NCBI GenBank assembly: GCA_034696485.1 | Contig: JAQIWT010000015.1 | Coordinates: forward strand, 1-62,505 | Direction of reading: 5' to 3' | DNA: 62,505 nt | From: Isohypsibius dastychi | Taxonomy: Eukaryota; Tardigrada; Eutardigrada; Parachela; Isohypsibiidae | Shown here: one piece after another, positions 12,397 through 24,913 of the stretch | Layout of the letters: every line of letters starts with the position of its first letter | How positions within the stretch are numbered: the first letter of the stretch is position 1 | Program-made: the position numbers and the translations under genes | Notes under the pieces: generated by a model | Seen by the model: the letters and a program-made list of their open reading frames with translations, nothing else | Databases searched by the model: none | Told to the model about the DNA's origin: nothing

Positions 12397-13121
12397 ATGT
12401 TTTCAATTAGAGTAGCGCGAAATTGAGGAGTAGTAGAGCTTGGGAAACGTCAAAGCACAACAGATCGGATCACTAGAACAGCCGACGCAATCGAAAACAG
12501 GTTTCATTTAGCAATCAAATTCGATTTGTAGATTTTTTTATTCTGTAAAAGATTCTCTTGGTGAAGTCGACTCACCGGCGTGCCTGCTAGAATAAATGTC
12601 AACTTTTGTATTTGGAGGAAATTTCGTGGGTCTGTAAAACATTTCCTTACAACCATGAGGATCTTGTGATATAGCATACTGTATATCGCGATATTCCGTA
12701 CAGATCAAACGACCCAAAATTATTTTACAATCACCGGGTGAAAACAGACATGATTCGTGCAGTATACTGGGTTTTTAACGACCCACCCCCCGTTCTGGCG
12801 AATGCAGGTATTCCCAGTCAGTATAATTCGGATATTTATGCGCGAAAGGTGTATTTCGAGATGATGGAAAAGTTTGCTTGGGAGTCTGGGTCCGGATGTG
12901 AAAGAGATCGACTGAATGTTTCCACGCGATTCTTTGGGCTCCCTCTTATACACTGAGATCTCGCCAAAGTGCAATACAATTCGATAAAATTTCCGCTAGA
13001 ACACAAAAAACCTTAGTTCTCTTGTTCATTTTACTCTTGCGCAATAGATCCGGTACTTTGGAGACGACACAAAAAACCCGGATAGGGTTCTTGTAAATAT
13101 AAACTGATTCATACCGCCGAA
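12397..13121. other. Intergenic, no gene seen
   Basis: Includes a 72-codon open frame at 12738-12956 (+) with no recognisable similarity and no splice context. Presumed 3' flank of CFAP100. Confidence 0.45.
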
Positions 13122-16100
13122 TTAGATCTCTCGAATTAATTTATTGTCTTGAGGCGAATCTGGATCTTCGTGTTCTAGTGTGGCATTGGCTTCTGGCGAT
13201 TCAGTCTGACTCGCGCGTTTTGCTTTCTCTCCTTTTTTGTGTTTTTCGTGCACATTCGTTGGTTCTTGGTTACTCTCTGTGTGATCCGCTGGATGTTTAG
13301 CTTTAGCTTTATTCTTTTTTGTTTTAGCACTCATGCTGGTTCGTCGTTTGTCGAGTTTCTCGCTCGACTCACGAATACTGTTTCGGTTTTTTGATGGACC
13401 GCCCGGTGTTAGTGGTACTTCTGGTAAACTCTCGTTGCTTTTAACCAATCCCCGTTCGAGGCGGTCAGCTTTGAGAGCACCGAAGAAATCGTCCATAAGG
13501 TCCTTTCGCATTTTTTTCGCTTCCGAGTCTACGGAATCATTTGACTGACTTTCTTTTACTGAACTCATTTCATCTTCTCGGCCAGCAGTTCGTCCGTCTT
13601 CTGGGTCATGCGTCAGTGGTAATTGGGTTGAATAAAAAACTTGATCTGATCCAGAGATATTGTCTCGAGACTCATTCCAGTCGGGAATTAATGATTGGCT
13701 TAAGAAGAAGTTTCCGAGAGATTCAGAGCTCGTGTTCGGGAGTGGCGGTATCACTGTATCGGTGATGGAGAAAGATTCTGATTCGAAAAGATCGTCAGCT
13801 GTATTTTGCACTGGCTCTTCCACTATTAAATCGGCAGATTGGTTAGGCAACATGGATTCTGGATGACTCTCAACATCCTCGCTTTCTTGCATCAGTTCCT
13901 CAAGAGCTGGTGTTTTTTCAGGTGCAATCGGTAGTCTTTCGTTACCCTGACCTTCCTCGGCTTGCTCAGCCATCAGAATCAACAGCTCTTTTCTAAGTTG
14001 AAGCTTCTTCTTGGTTCTCGGGACACGGCTCCTTGATTTAGGCGCACTTCCCTTGAGTAACACAGGCTCGATTTTACCCGACGCTTGTTCCTGACGCTCA
14101 CGTGCGCGCTGGCGACGACGTTCATGTTTATGTAGAATCTTCAGAAGCTTTGTCTCGATTTCCCTGTTATGCACCACCAATTTAAACCATTTCCGAATAT
14201 AGGTCTCTGGAAAACGGGAAAAGAAACGCTGGTAATCACGTAACTTCATCCTCAGCAGCGAAAGCAAGTCCTCGACTTTGGGATACCGGTTTGTCAAGTC
14301 CTTCACGTACTTCTGAACGACTGCTTTTAAGGATGCTTCCAAATCGGTGATTGGCCGACGGAATAATTCGCGAACTTTGACTTCGTCACCAGCCACCTTC
14401 AGACATCTTGCCGTGCTGTGAAGAAACTCTCGCCTCTTGTTTGCCTTTAGATAACCGAACAGACAGAAAAGAAAGTACGTAGTGAGCTTTTTTAAGCTGC
14501 TTTGGAGCTTACTGTTTCTTCCTTTTCGATAAGCAAATTCTCCAGTTGAGCAATATTCTCGTCAGCCTGCTTTACAGAAAAGGCGAGCTCTTGCTGTACG
14601 GATTGGTGATGATCTTTGATGTTCTTTATATGCATGAACGATTCCTTACATTGTTCTGAGTACGTGCGTATAGCAAACACCAGATCCGCAACAGACTGAA
14701 ATGGAAACGGAGGTAATTGGTTTGGTTCTCCAAGTGCGACCCCTTCTAGGTGGACTGACGGATGAGGATCATCAGTTTCTGATTTCCCAGCGGTGTATGC
14801 AGCTGCATCAGAGCCCATTCCAAATGAAGTTCCAGGTAAATCAATCTGTATATAATCTTGATTGAGCTTTTGTTGGTTGGAACTCAGGAGGTTCACTCGC
14901 GTTTCTTCAGGAATGAGGGCGTAGACAATGTTTATAAATCGGTTAATAAGTGTAATTCTCTCTTGTACGCGAATATTGTTGCAATTCAGTGCGTCATTCT
15001 CAATCTTGAGTGTGTTAAATCTTTGTTCAGCTTCGGTGCTTTTCTGCTTTGCACTGATAGCGCGGTGAATTGACGAAATGGTGCTTTGGTCTTTCTGGTG
15101 AAGGTATATATCAAACTCTTTCGCTATCTCCTCTGTCTCGGTTTCAACAACTGTTATATCTTTATCGAACTTGGTTATGGATTCATTCAGAAAGTTAATC
15201 ATTCTTCGCCTTATGGCCAAATTCATTGTGTTGCGGTTGGTTTCGCGAATCCTTGTAACAACATCAAACTTGGTTTCCTTTTGCATTTTTCTGTTTTTTC
15301 TTGTGACGGCCAACAGATGTGTTCTGTCGCGAAATCGAAAAATAGGTCCCGAAACCTGCTGGACAGGACAACTTCTTTAGCATGTGAAAACTCTTCTGCC
15401 GCTGTCGTGCTCGGATTACTCACACTTTTTGGTTCACAAGCCTACCGGGAGAACTGCATGTTCTCCAGCATTATGAAGATACAATCTAGAATTATCGGCT
15501 TGGGCCTCATGCAGACCAATATTTCGATTTTATATCAACATGAATATTCACGGCCCTGACTCGTGAAGCCAATGTTGTCTTCTCATCTGGTTTGGTATTA
15601 TTTTTTTTTTTGATGTAATGTCGGATGACTCAATAAAGCATAGTAAGAAGTACAAAATATGGGCAAACTTCGCACCCGACGACCGGTCGAGGAACAACAG
15701 TTTTGCGATATCAATGCCAACTTCAAACAGCAATTTTTTTTCCGGAATTGCCAATCGCATTCATGATCAGATGTGAATCTCTAGCGGAACCTGAGCTGAG
15801 GAGCGAGTGGGCTGCCTTTTATTCAGAAAACGTGGGTGAGCTCTTCGTAGTACACTTCGTTCAGTGATTTACTGGAAAACTCCCGTAGAAAATGTATTGG
15901 AGTTCTCCAGTAAACTACTCAACGGAGTGTATTACCCTGTGACTCGCACACATTACGAGCTGTCGAACTATCTGAGCTCGAAAAAAGCTCGCCTGTAGAC
16001 CAGTGCAGACCAGGTTTTTTGAAGAATAGCTCAATGCAACTGAACGCTGGGGTAATCTGGCTTTTCCGGTTAAGTAGTAGCACGTTGGAAATCTAAGTTT

Positions 16101-17094
16101 TGTTCCGAAGCTCCATGTTTTCTAACAAGAAATTAAATCGGTTTTGTCCTTGGTTTTCAGTATGCTAGCATATTGATCTGATTCGGATGTGGATTTGGGT
16201 TTCAAAGAGTTTGTCGCCCCCATTTGTGTCTCTGATTCATACTCTCATTTACACCAAGCGCTTAGTTTGAGACGTTGATCATAAAAAGCAAGTAACGAAG
16301 CCTAGAATTGACCTTTCACTGTGGCTCACCTCTCTGGATTCAATGTGAACAGTTTTCGCCTCCGTTGCGTGATCGGTGAATTTTGCGGAGAATAAAGGAT
16401 GCACAAGCCTGTCATTGTTGAATACCTCATACTGTATCTGAGCTTCGTGAGTGGAAAGAGTCGGAATTTCGTGGTTCTTTGCCCTCTGCTTTGTTGATAA
16501 CATTTCGCGTAGTTCCAGAAGATCTAGTTTTTTATCCAGCTTAAATGGGTTGATTCTGAGGAGCGCCTCCGCTGAAGCGATATTTCTATCGATAGAGTGT
16601 GCTATCTGCTTGTTTACTTTCTTCTGCTTTCGGGTCACCCCCTCACCCAAATTACCCTCAGGTCGCTGCGTTAAAGCATGCTTGATATCAGATGTCACAC
16701 TGCTGGCTTTCTTCTGGAGAACGTGATGCTGAAACGCAGGCTGATTTGTTTTCCTATCGCTAGATGTCTTGGACGCAATAGCCGTATCACTCGAAGCCTC
16801 AGGGATACTATCACCTTTTGCTTTTTTAACTTCTGCCGTGTGATGATCTATCTCTGTTTGGATTGATATCGCAAGATTTACGTCATCAATATGTCGGTAT
16901 TTGAGGTTGTGAAACACACATCCTGTATTTTCCATGCTCGGTTCACTCGGGCGAATAGCTGTGACGATTGCATCGTCCTGATCGATCGGACTTTGCGCTT
17001 TTTCGACGTCAGTTTCACTTGGGCTTTCTTCAAGAAAAAGGGTGGGATCTTCTTTATCTTCGCCTCGTCGTGCAGATGTTTTTCTCTTGGTCAT
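13122..17094 (-). CDS. CFAP100: CFAP100 (CCDC37)-like axonemal coiled-coil protein
   Basis: Minus-strand exons: 17094-16330, about 15358-14513, 14396-13122. CFAP100 with CFAP73 forms the modified inner arm (MIA) complex that regulates inner-arm dynein f. The first exon holds a charged N terminus and the family block NPFKLDKKLDLLELRE. The second is the coiled-coil DUF4200 region, from VTRIRETNRNTMNLAIRRR through EEIAKEFDIYLHQKDQ to RFINIVYALIPEE. The third continues with basic coiled coil (HKHERRRQRARERQEQ) and an acidic, low-complexity tail, making the product (about 960 residues) longer than vertebrate forms. The 14397-14512 junction (GTAAGC donor, phase 0) is firm. The acceptor of exon 2 is weak (CAG at 15361-15359 or 15358-15356), and a small exon could be missing in the 971-bp intron. 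That intron also holds an 81-bp MITE. Confidence 0.8.
15851..15931. mobile_element. 81-bp palindromic MITE, copy 1 (TA target type)
   Basis: Bounded by TA on both sides, with inverted ends CACTTCGTT and AAC(G)GAGTG and a second inverted pair ACTGGAAAACTC / GAGTTCTCCAGT. A second copy of exactly the same length lies at 60632-60712. The TA edges suggest Tc1/mariner-type mobilisation. It sits in the CFAP100 intron. Confidence 0.75.
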
Positions 17095-17770
17095 TTCACT
17101 GGAGACTGCCTACACGGTGTAGATGGTTCTGATGACTGCTACCGTAGCTCACATCCTTAAGAGATACAATATGAAGGCGGTGATACGGTTCAACTGATTA
17201 TGCTCTGTAGATCTGGCCGTAACTCGTTATAACGACAGTGGCGATTATGTCATCGATTCTATCTTTGACGGAGTTATGCTTTAGAATGATCTCCTTGCCA
17301 CAGACGGTTTAGGGAAAGAGGCAAAAAAATCGGAGACGGATCTTTGCCGCCTTTGCATTTCACCTGCATCAGATCTGATCTGAACTGAGTGCATGATACA
17401 GTTCAATTTTGAGGTGGAGGCAATCAAAAGTAGTAGCTCGAGCAAAGTCGGACATGTGATGGTGCCATCCATGAACAGTCACCAAGTGAGAAACGTGGAA
17501 TTAGCACAGATACAAACGAGATGGTTTTGAAAATGCGATCGAGTCATATGACGACGTATTTCCTATGAATTTAATACTCCACTGAAACATTCAAATTTCA
17601 TGACATCAATGATGTGGCCAAGAGCTTCGAAGAAAACAGTCCGAATCGTTACTACCTACGTCGTGAATCGGATTTTATCATCATTTGCTTTTCTGCTCAA
17701 ACATTCCCGATTCAATTGGTTATACCCGTACCATAGTTCTGGTGCACTCGCCCATTTACCTAACTTGCCA

Positions 17771-17932
17771 TACTCTAGTCTCCCAACTAATCGGCCACAT
17801 CGAAAGTGAAATCAGTGAAAGAAGAACGAGAGAACTGCGGCTGCCCGTCCCTCTGTCTCTCTCTCTCTCTGGTCCGGGCATCACTCACTGATTTCACTTT
17901 CGATGTGGCCGATTAGTTGGGAGACTAGAGTA
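17771..17932. repeat. Long perfect inverted repeat (48-bp arms) with a CT-rich loop
   Basis: Left arm 17771-17818 and right arm 17885-17932 are exact reverse complements over 48 bases (starting TACTCTAGTCTCCCAACTAA on the left). The 66-base loop contains a (CT)n tract. Pairing ends abruptly at both sides. A transcript would fold into a near-perfect 48-bp duplex. Confidence 0.9.
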
Positions 17933-18211
17933 CGTGACCAACCACTCAAACACCAGAGAGTGACCTGACATGTAACCTCACTCCGTGTGTTCCAGTGGCA
18001 CCGTCAGCCGTTAAAAGTTAAAACGACCAACAGATGCAGACAAAAACGATAATTCGATTAAAATTAGCCTGCAGTTCATGAAACGACTGGATGGTCCAAA
18101 ATGCCTTTCGGTGTGAATGATATACACGATATACAAGTAATTACTTTGAAAGTAAAAAGTGCCATTTGTGTTGGATCAATGACTGTGCGAGAATAAGACA
18201 ATACCTACAGG

Positions 18212-19190
18212 GTACAATGCAAAGCAGGCAACTTGCATAGCTCGAAATGCGAAAATACGTGACAAGTCGCATAGGTTAACCGAAGGGGAATCCACCATGA
18301 TGCTACGCGAAATTTTGACTAAAACTACAATGGTTACCACACGCCTAGATCTTCGAAAACTGAGAGTACCGGATAACTTAGATCAAATGTATTGGATTTC
18401 AAGAACTAATGGATGAAATCGAGTGAAAAATACCAGAGCAAAAACAACAGATACAGCGCAGTTGGCGTTTCACATTTCCTGGTTACTACCGGTTGTTTTC
18501 CTCCATGATATCCTGGATGGCGCTTGAAAAAATCTTTGAACCACGTATTTGTCAAGCTCAGTTTCTTCAAACCTGCAGATATTTAGTCGACTCAGCGTTC
18601 TCTGGAATTTCTGAAACAGAACGAACCTTTCATATTTCCAGCTGTGATTTCTAAATGGTGAATCCGTCTTCGAAGCAACGGAATTCCGTATTTCCCACAA
18701 GACTTGATAACTTCTCCAGCTCGCTTCCTCCTCAGCTGTGAATTTAAATCTCATACCCATCTTGCTTGAGCTTCCAGATAATCTGCGACCAAGTGTTGGC
18801 TGTGGAATTCCGTGAACCTTCCCAGCTTGCGATTGAGACATTTTGCTCGATCTTACAGCCGCAAGTGGGCGGGCATTCGTATTTTCTCTCTGGACGAAAT
18901 CCATATTTCCACAAGAACACACAAGAACAGATACTGGAATAATGCACGACGACAAGAGGAAAGATTGGGACAGATGAGAAGCAAGGGTGGAAGGAGAGAG
19001 AATCAAAAACGAAGAAAGGTGCGAAGCTTCAGTTTCGAATCTGGGCACAGGCTCATTGCAAAAGAGAGCGGAGGGCTAGCCCGAACAGTGGGTTTAACTC
19101 TTCAACGTTCTGACCATTGGCCCCCACCTATGCAACTTGTCATGTATTTTCGAATTTTGAGCTATGCAAGTTACCTGCTTTGCATTGTAC
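18212..19190 (-). mobile_element. Decayed DNA transposon with long terminal inverted repeats and a psq-type HTH remnant
   Basis: Terminal inverted repeats of about 64 bp with scattered mismatches: left 18212-18275 (starts GTACAATGCAAAGCAGG), right 19126-19190 (ends CCTGCTTTGCATTGTAC). On the minus strand at about 18865-18775 an open frame encodes LAAVRSSKMSQSQAGKVHG followed by IPQPTLGRRL, the pattern of a psq/CENP-B-type helix-turn-helix found at the N terminus of pogo/Tigger-like transposases. No DDE catalytic domain is seen and the total length of about 1 kb is too short for an autonomous element, so this is a deleted, inactive copy. Confidence 0.65.
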
Positions 19191-20138
19191 GGGTCATTTC
19201 CAGGGGAAATGAATAACATTTCGCGGACCGCCGTAGTCAGTCATTAAGCATTTTGCGTGAACAATACATATTTAATATTATTCGGATATGGCAAATTTTC
19301 ATCTTGTGAAACCAGAAAATTCATTTGGAAAATCATTCAAAATTAACACAGACAACGTTTTTCATTTCGATTGAAAAAGTTTACCGCAACAGGAAAACAT
19401 TCTGATTCCTGACCAAGCAAGCTCCAGACATTTTAACAAATCCTATTCAAAAAGAACTTCTATTGCAGACATTCGCATTATTAACGCGAAAATCTCAGCA
19501 GCCAAAAACGAATTTGAAATGCGAAAAATAAATGCGTGGTATGAACAGGTCGATCTATTCACTCTATTGGCTGTTTAAACACTTTGCAGTATTCAGAATG
19601 GCTGAATTTTACATCACTGAAGGATGGACTTGGGGCGGAGCGTAAACTGCGCGTCACGAGCGTGATGGTGACTGGTGACTGGTTACAGGGACGGACACAC
19701 AAACCTTCCTCGAGAGCATACATTCCGCAAAGCGAAATGAATTCTCATGGAGATTCAAGAAAGCAATCCCGACAGCCCCACTTATTTTTCTCTTCCTATG
19801 CATCTCTCATAATGCAGCGCAGAGTGGCATTGATGGCAGCTCAAAACGTCATAAGAACAGGCTCACGGTATGTGTTCTTCGAGAACTTTTGTAGAATCAA
19901 TCTCAACACTCGGCATAACCCCATTTCTACCTGACAGGACGTTTGCGCGTAAGCCAGACGTGACAAAAAGTTCAAAAATACCCCCCCCCCTCTCCAGCTG
20001 AATGACCATAATGCGCAAATCGTGCTTGAACACACCTGCCGCCACGCAACTAGCTAATCCATGTGACGATATTTATTGTTTGGAGGGAACCGGCGGACCG
20101 GGACTATCAGAAATTTTTTCCGCTGCTTTACACTACAA

Positions 20139-23100
20139 ATGAGCCCACATGATTCTCTCGTGTACCCTGCTCGGCTACCTGTATCTTTGGACATTCGTGG
20201 TCATTCAGGCTTATTCAGCAGCTACCATGATGACTCTGTGGTCGCGAAGGATCAACTGGAATTTTTATTTGTCGATGATGTAAACGACCTGTCATCGGAT
20301 CAGTCAAGCATCGTAATTACCGATTCGACTGATGTCATTTCTGTCCCAGTGTTTGTTGATTTACTCGAGTCAACAACGGATTTGCGGCGAACATTTCAAC
20401 CTGAACATGAAAGCTGTAACGACCAGCAGGAACCCCCTGTTTTTTCTCCGCCACAGGTGCCTTCCACTGACAAAGATGCAGAATCTCATCCCTGTAGAAT
20501 GAAATCAACCGAGTATACCACCGAGATTGCACCTGTGCTTGAGATCACAACCGACGTACTGGAAGGGACATCTGTGCTGGACTGCCGTGGGGAGGCTACT
20601 TCTACGGTTCCTGACCTTCGTTTCCATTTCGAAAACAAGCAGGGAATACGCAGAAAGCACCGCCATGTCCCACGTCATATCAAGTTTGTGTACGAAAGTC
20701 CCCTTGACCCACAAGTCAATCCAGTTAAAAACATCCTCAATACAGAGGGCACACCAGGAAATGTTAACTTGAATGTGGTTGGTTCTAAGCCTGCAAAAGG
20801 TCAGAGTTGGTCAACGACGCAGCAATAAGCAATAAGCAGATGCAGAATGCTTAGTTCGCAGATGTTGCGGAAGGTATAACAAATGGTGCTCCAATAAAGA
20901 CTATCAAAGGAAAAGGTGACAAAAAACCCGCTAAAAAAGAAAAGAGCAACAAGCTCAATAGCCAACCCCCGCCTCCGCTGCCGGTATCACTACCGAAAGA
21001 CGCAGCTGTACCGGAGCTTGTACAAAAACATGACCCGCCAATTTGGTTTGCCAGTCATAAAGCGGGTTTTCTTGTCAAAAACAAGAAACCACTCATAGTT
21101 ATAAGGAAACGTTGTCGCCAGTGGATTATGGACGAGAAGTTGTTCGGACTGAACAAAAACGAATCCACACTTCCAAAATGGTCCAAAACTGGACAGCGAT
21201 TCCACAGACGGTATGGCCTCAGGACTGTTATAAAGGACCCAAGGACTTTGGGATTGTTCTTTGTTACGAAAAGAAAGAACAACATCATGACATCTTTGAA
21301 ATCTTTGGTCTATTTTGCGGAACAGTCAACACAGCTGAAAATGAAGATAATGACCATTCCGAATCTCATCAAACGTTTGATTTCCCTGATCTGCTTCCAT
21401 CCCGGTCCACTTCGCCGACTAGGACTAGTGCTACTTGCGTCCTTATCAGAAGTGAACATATTTATTCGTTACTTTCTCGATTGTGCCGGTCTCGAAAGGT
21501 TGAGTTCGATCTTTTTTCGGAACGAAGAGCGTGATACGGATGTATGGACTACTCTTTTGATTCGAAATATTTCGCAGAACTCAAGTATTCAGAAACAGTT
21601 GATCAAGCTTGGATATCTGAATGTTCTACTCAACAAAGTCTCAGCTAAAGATCAACACCCCGATATAGTGAAGCATATCCTTCAGACACTTCTGTTTCTT
21701 TGCAAGAACGATCGTATCAGGCGATGGCTCGTACTTAATGGGGCCCTGGCTGCGATCCTAGACATGCTGCTTTCAGCGTTCAAGTATATTCAGTACTTAA
21801 CACTCATCTTGGTGACAAAGTTGCTCCGAACACCGAATGCACGGGCAATTTATCGTTTTGAGCGTTGTGGTGGAGTGACACTATTAATTGATTTTGTGAC
21901 GGATATTACTCAACGAAAGCTCTTTCCGTTGGCGACAAAGGTTCTAGAATATATTTTCTTGTCACCAGCGATTGCTCGAAAAGCAAATGAGTCGGGTACA
22001 TACAGGAGATTAATGGAAACCATCGTCAGCAGACCGTTTCTTTACACTCCATCGCTACAGGAATTTACGCTGAACGCATTGTGCAAAGCAGCTGCCAAAG
22101 AGGATGAGAGGCGTACTATGCATACCTTAGGTTATGAGCATCACGTCATTTCTTTCCTGAAAAGCCCTTTTGAGGCCGTACAAGTGGCTGCTTTAAAAGT
22201 CGTAGCGGTGATGTGTATACGGAAGCTCAGTCAAAACACATGCTATGATCTGGGTGCACATCGCGTCATACTGTTTCTCATGGAGGGTCGGAATCATGAA
22301 GTACGCGAGTGGAGCTACAACGCGATTGCTTACTTGATATTTCGCAATAAAAAAGTCTCCGAAAGCTTCATCAACAAGAACTTTATCGCCTACCTAATCC
22401 AAACATTGACAGACACCACTTTTGAAACAAGGAACACCAAAGGTAATGCACTACTCTGTGCAATCTTATTGCGAAATGCTGCTGGCGTTCGGGAAATGCT
22501 CAAAGTTACCATAAGCAGCTTGATTCCTGCGTGGCTGATTGACGAGAAGAAGCGTCTGCGGATCTACGCCGCAGTCAGTTTGTCCCTGTTTGTCAGGGAT
22601 TCTGAAAGCAGGTCGGCATTCGAGCAGCACAGAGGTTATCAAGCAATATATCTGTCGAGTATGATGGACCAGTATGACATTGAACAACAAAGGCATTTGT
22701 GTTATGGAATTGCTACTCTAGCTGTCAATGAACAGATTGTGTGGGACCTGGTTAACTTTGGATGCCTGACACCTGTCCTAACGCTAAAAAACGCAAATGA
22801 TCGAGTAAGCCAGGGTTATGTCGCATTTGCTGTACGTCGATTAATATCTTTCGACAACACCTTGAAGTAAGTTTCTCTGATACTGTAGTTTCTGAGCGCT
22901 AATGAATCTCACGGTAAGGTTCGCACTTACACGACATCTGAATGACTCTGATCGAATTCCGCACGGCTTCCATGACCAAGGCCAGCTAGCCGCGTCGAAC
23001 CCATTCAAGCGTGTCGAGGTGCATTTAAGACAGCCTCTGACAGCTCGGCAGACTGTTGTTTATATCTCGCTTCCGAAAAAGTTATGGAGGAGAGTGCAAA

Positions 23101-24128
23101 CTCCTTCTTGTTGCGTACGAAAAGCGCAAGATCGGGCAAGTTCAAGGTGTTGGCATGAGTCACCAGAACGGCACAACACGAGGTCCTTACTCGGCCTGAA
23201 GAAGACCGTCAACAGCGTTCCAGCACAGAACTGTAAACGATCAGACCATTATAATCCTCACGTTCCCGTTGATAATTCACTCAGAACTCTGATTAAACAA
23301 GCCAGATTGAAGACCAGAAACCATCATAAACCGAGAGATAGAATTGCGGCATTAACTTCCATTGTTGTCAATCAAATGGGAGGAGCGTGCAACCGAGAAA
23401 AGTCGTATGATGACACTGTTGATATAGGCCTTTCCCTTCTGCGGAGCTCCTTCAGTGCACCATCTGTTCCTCTGGGATTCATCGTGAATGGAAACGCTCT
23501 GCACCGAGCTCTTCTGTTCAAAGTAAGTGTGTAATCAGAATGATCTGAAATTCTACAAACGGTTTGTTCTGATCAACAGGTCTTGGCCGACGTCTGTGAT
23601 TTGAAAGTTAGCCTGACTAGCTGGGATTACAACGCAGCAACCATAGGAGTGAAACAGGACGGAGTCGAATATGTTCTTGATCTGATGTATGAGATAGGAT
23701 GTCTCTTGCCAAAGGGCCATACATTTGTAAGCATGGGTCCATCTATCACACCAGATGCCGACGGATGTACGCGAAAACAGGAAATTCTGGCGACAGATGT
23801 GCCACCTCTTCAAAAGGTTTACAGCGCAAGTAGATCATATCTGCTGGAGAGTTTGAGACCTCGCAGGATCCCCCGGGAAGTCGTGAACAAGGATTCCTCT
23901 GACAAAAACCGTACGCGGCTCCTTCCACATTTTTGCAACCACAGTAGAGGCCAATTCGCTGCCGGGTTCCAAACTGGTTTTCGACGCAAAATAACTCATT
24001 TTTCGAGAACGCTGTTCAACGACATGAGCGTGAAAGAGGGCAAAAGGCATGAACAAGAGCAAAGGATGAGAAAAGAAGAAATCGTGTCTTTGCGAGGGTC
24101 AAAATCAGTTCCGGCGAACAGAAAATGA
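20139..24128 (+). CDS. ARMC3: ARMC3-like armadillo-repeat protein with C-terminal EDR1-type domain
   Basis: Exons: 20139-20799, 20862-22866, about 23030-23522, 23580-24128; the frame closes at about 1235 residues, longer than the 872 of human ARMC3. ARMC3 is a testis- and cilium-associated protein of uncertain molecular role. The first exon encodes a divergent, probably disordered N terminus. After a 62-bp intron (donor GTCAGA) comes a Lys/Pro-rich linker, then about 560 residues of armadillo-like helical repeats (for example LIKLGYLNVLLNKVSA, AVQVAALKVVAVMCI). The C-terminal part has ALFKVLADVCDL (across the 57-bp intron 23523-23579) and EYVLDLMYEIGCLLP, matching the domain that closes ARMC3 proteins. 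The acceptor of the third exon is uncertain: 23030 restores the frame, but a nearby alternative reading could give a shorter product. ATG 20139 was chosen as the first in-frame Met. Confidence 0.68.
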
Positions 24129-24913
24129 CATCTTAAATCGATTTGGTCGGCTGATTCTTATTCTTCAGCTTCAACAACCGATACCTCACACATCCACCAT
24201 CTTCTGCCAAATTGGATCTGACATGCCCACGCTCACATAGTTTTCAATGGCAACGTTGTGGTTACCTGCTGTCGTATTCGATTGTGCTGTTGACGGTGTA
24301 AGATCGATATTTTCGATTCATAACGTGAATGCAACCACATAAGTTCAAAGAACTGTGTTTGTCCACAATTAAACTGTCTGAGTTATATCGATTGTATCTG
24401 GAGGCATCAGTCTTTCCGCAGTACCACAGACAATGGAGTATGTGATAAGAGGACGATGTCAGGGAGCAGACGACAGTACCGAATTCGGCTCAAAGTTGGA
24501 ATATCAATCGAATATCATGCTCGCACGAGTTTTGCACACTGAAAAGAACTTTGGCACTTTTTGTCGCCGTGTGGGTATATTTTTGTAGCAGTATTCGTCA
24601 TTCCTGGATTTTGGATTGTCAAAACAGATTAAATCGAACCATCTCGTTGGGTCTGCCTCAATACGAGTTCCACGATGGGGCGTGAGTGGTGGGGAGGGGG
24701 CTACGAGGGGTCATGATGCTATGTTGCGCGCTGGACTCGAATTGAGAAATTTCAGTTCATCCTGGAGAACCCGATTCAGCTACGAAACCAGTCCAGGGGG
24801 GGGGGGTAGCATTTAGATTGGACATTCATTAGTTCGCTCAGGAATGAAGCAAAATGTTCAAAATTCAGGGTGGTTTGCTTTTGTCTGAAATATACCGGCA
24901 TACCTGAACGCAG
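24129..24913. other. Intergenic, no gene seen
   Basis: No coding sequence supported. Contains an 11-base G run at 24796-24806 downstream of a G-rich stretch. The promoter of the CIBAR/FAM92-like gene is expected here or slightly downstream. Confidence 0.45.

Larger units (their letters stand above)
17095..20138. other. Intergenic region between divergent CFAP100 and ARMC3-like genes
   Basis: About 3 kb. It holds a 48-bp-arm hairpin (17771-17932) and a decayed DNA transposon (about 18212-19190), described separately, and a C10 run at 19981-19990. The promoters of both flanking genes should lie near its ends. Other open frames here look spurious. Confidence 0.55.

Noticed and set aside
12738-12956. 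72-codon open frame on the + strand
   Set aside because: No recognisable similarity, no neighbouring exon and no promoter context.
17600-17891. Short plus-strand ORFs near 17.6-17.9 kb
   Set aside because: They overlap the 48-bp inverted repeat and have no coding character.
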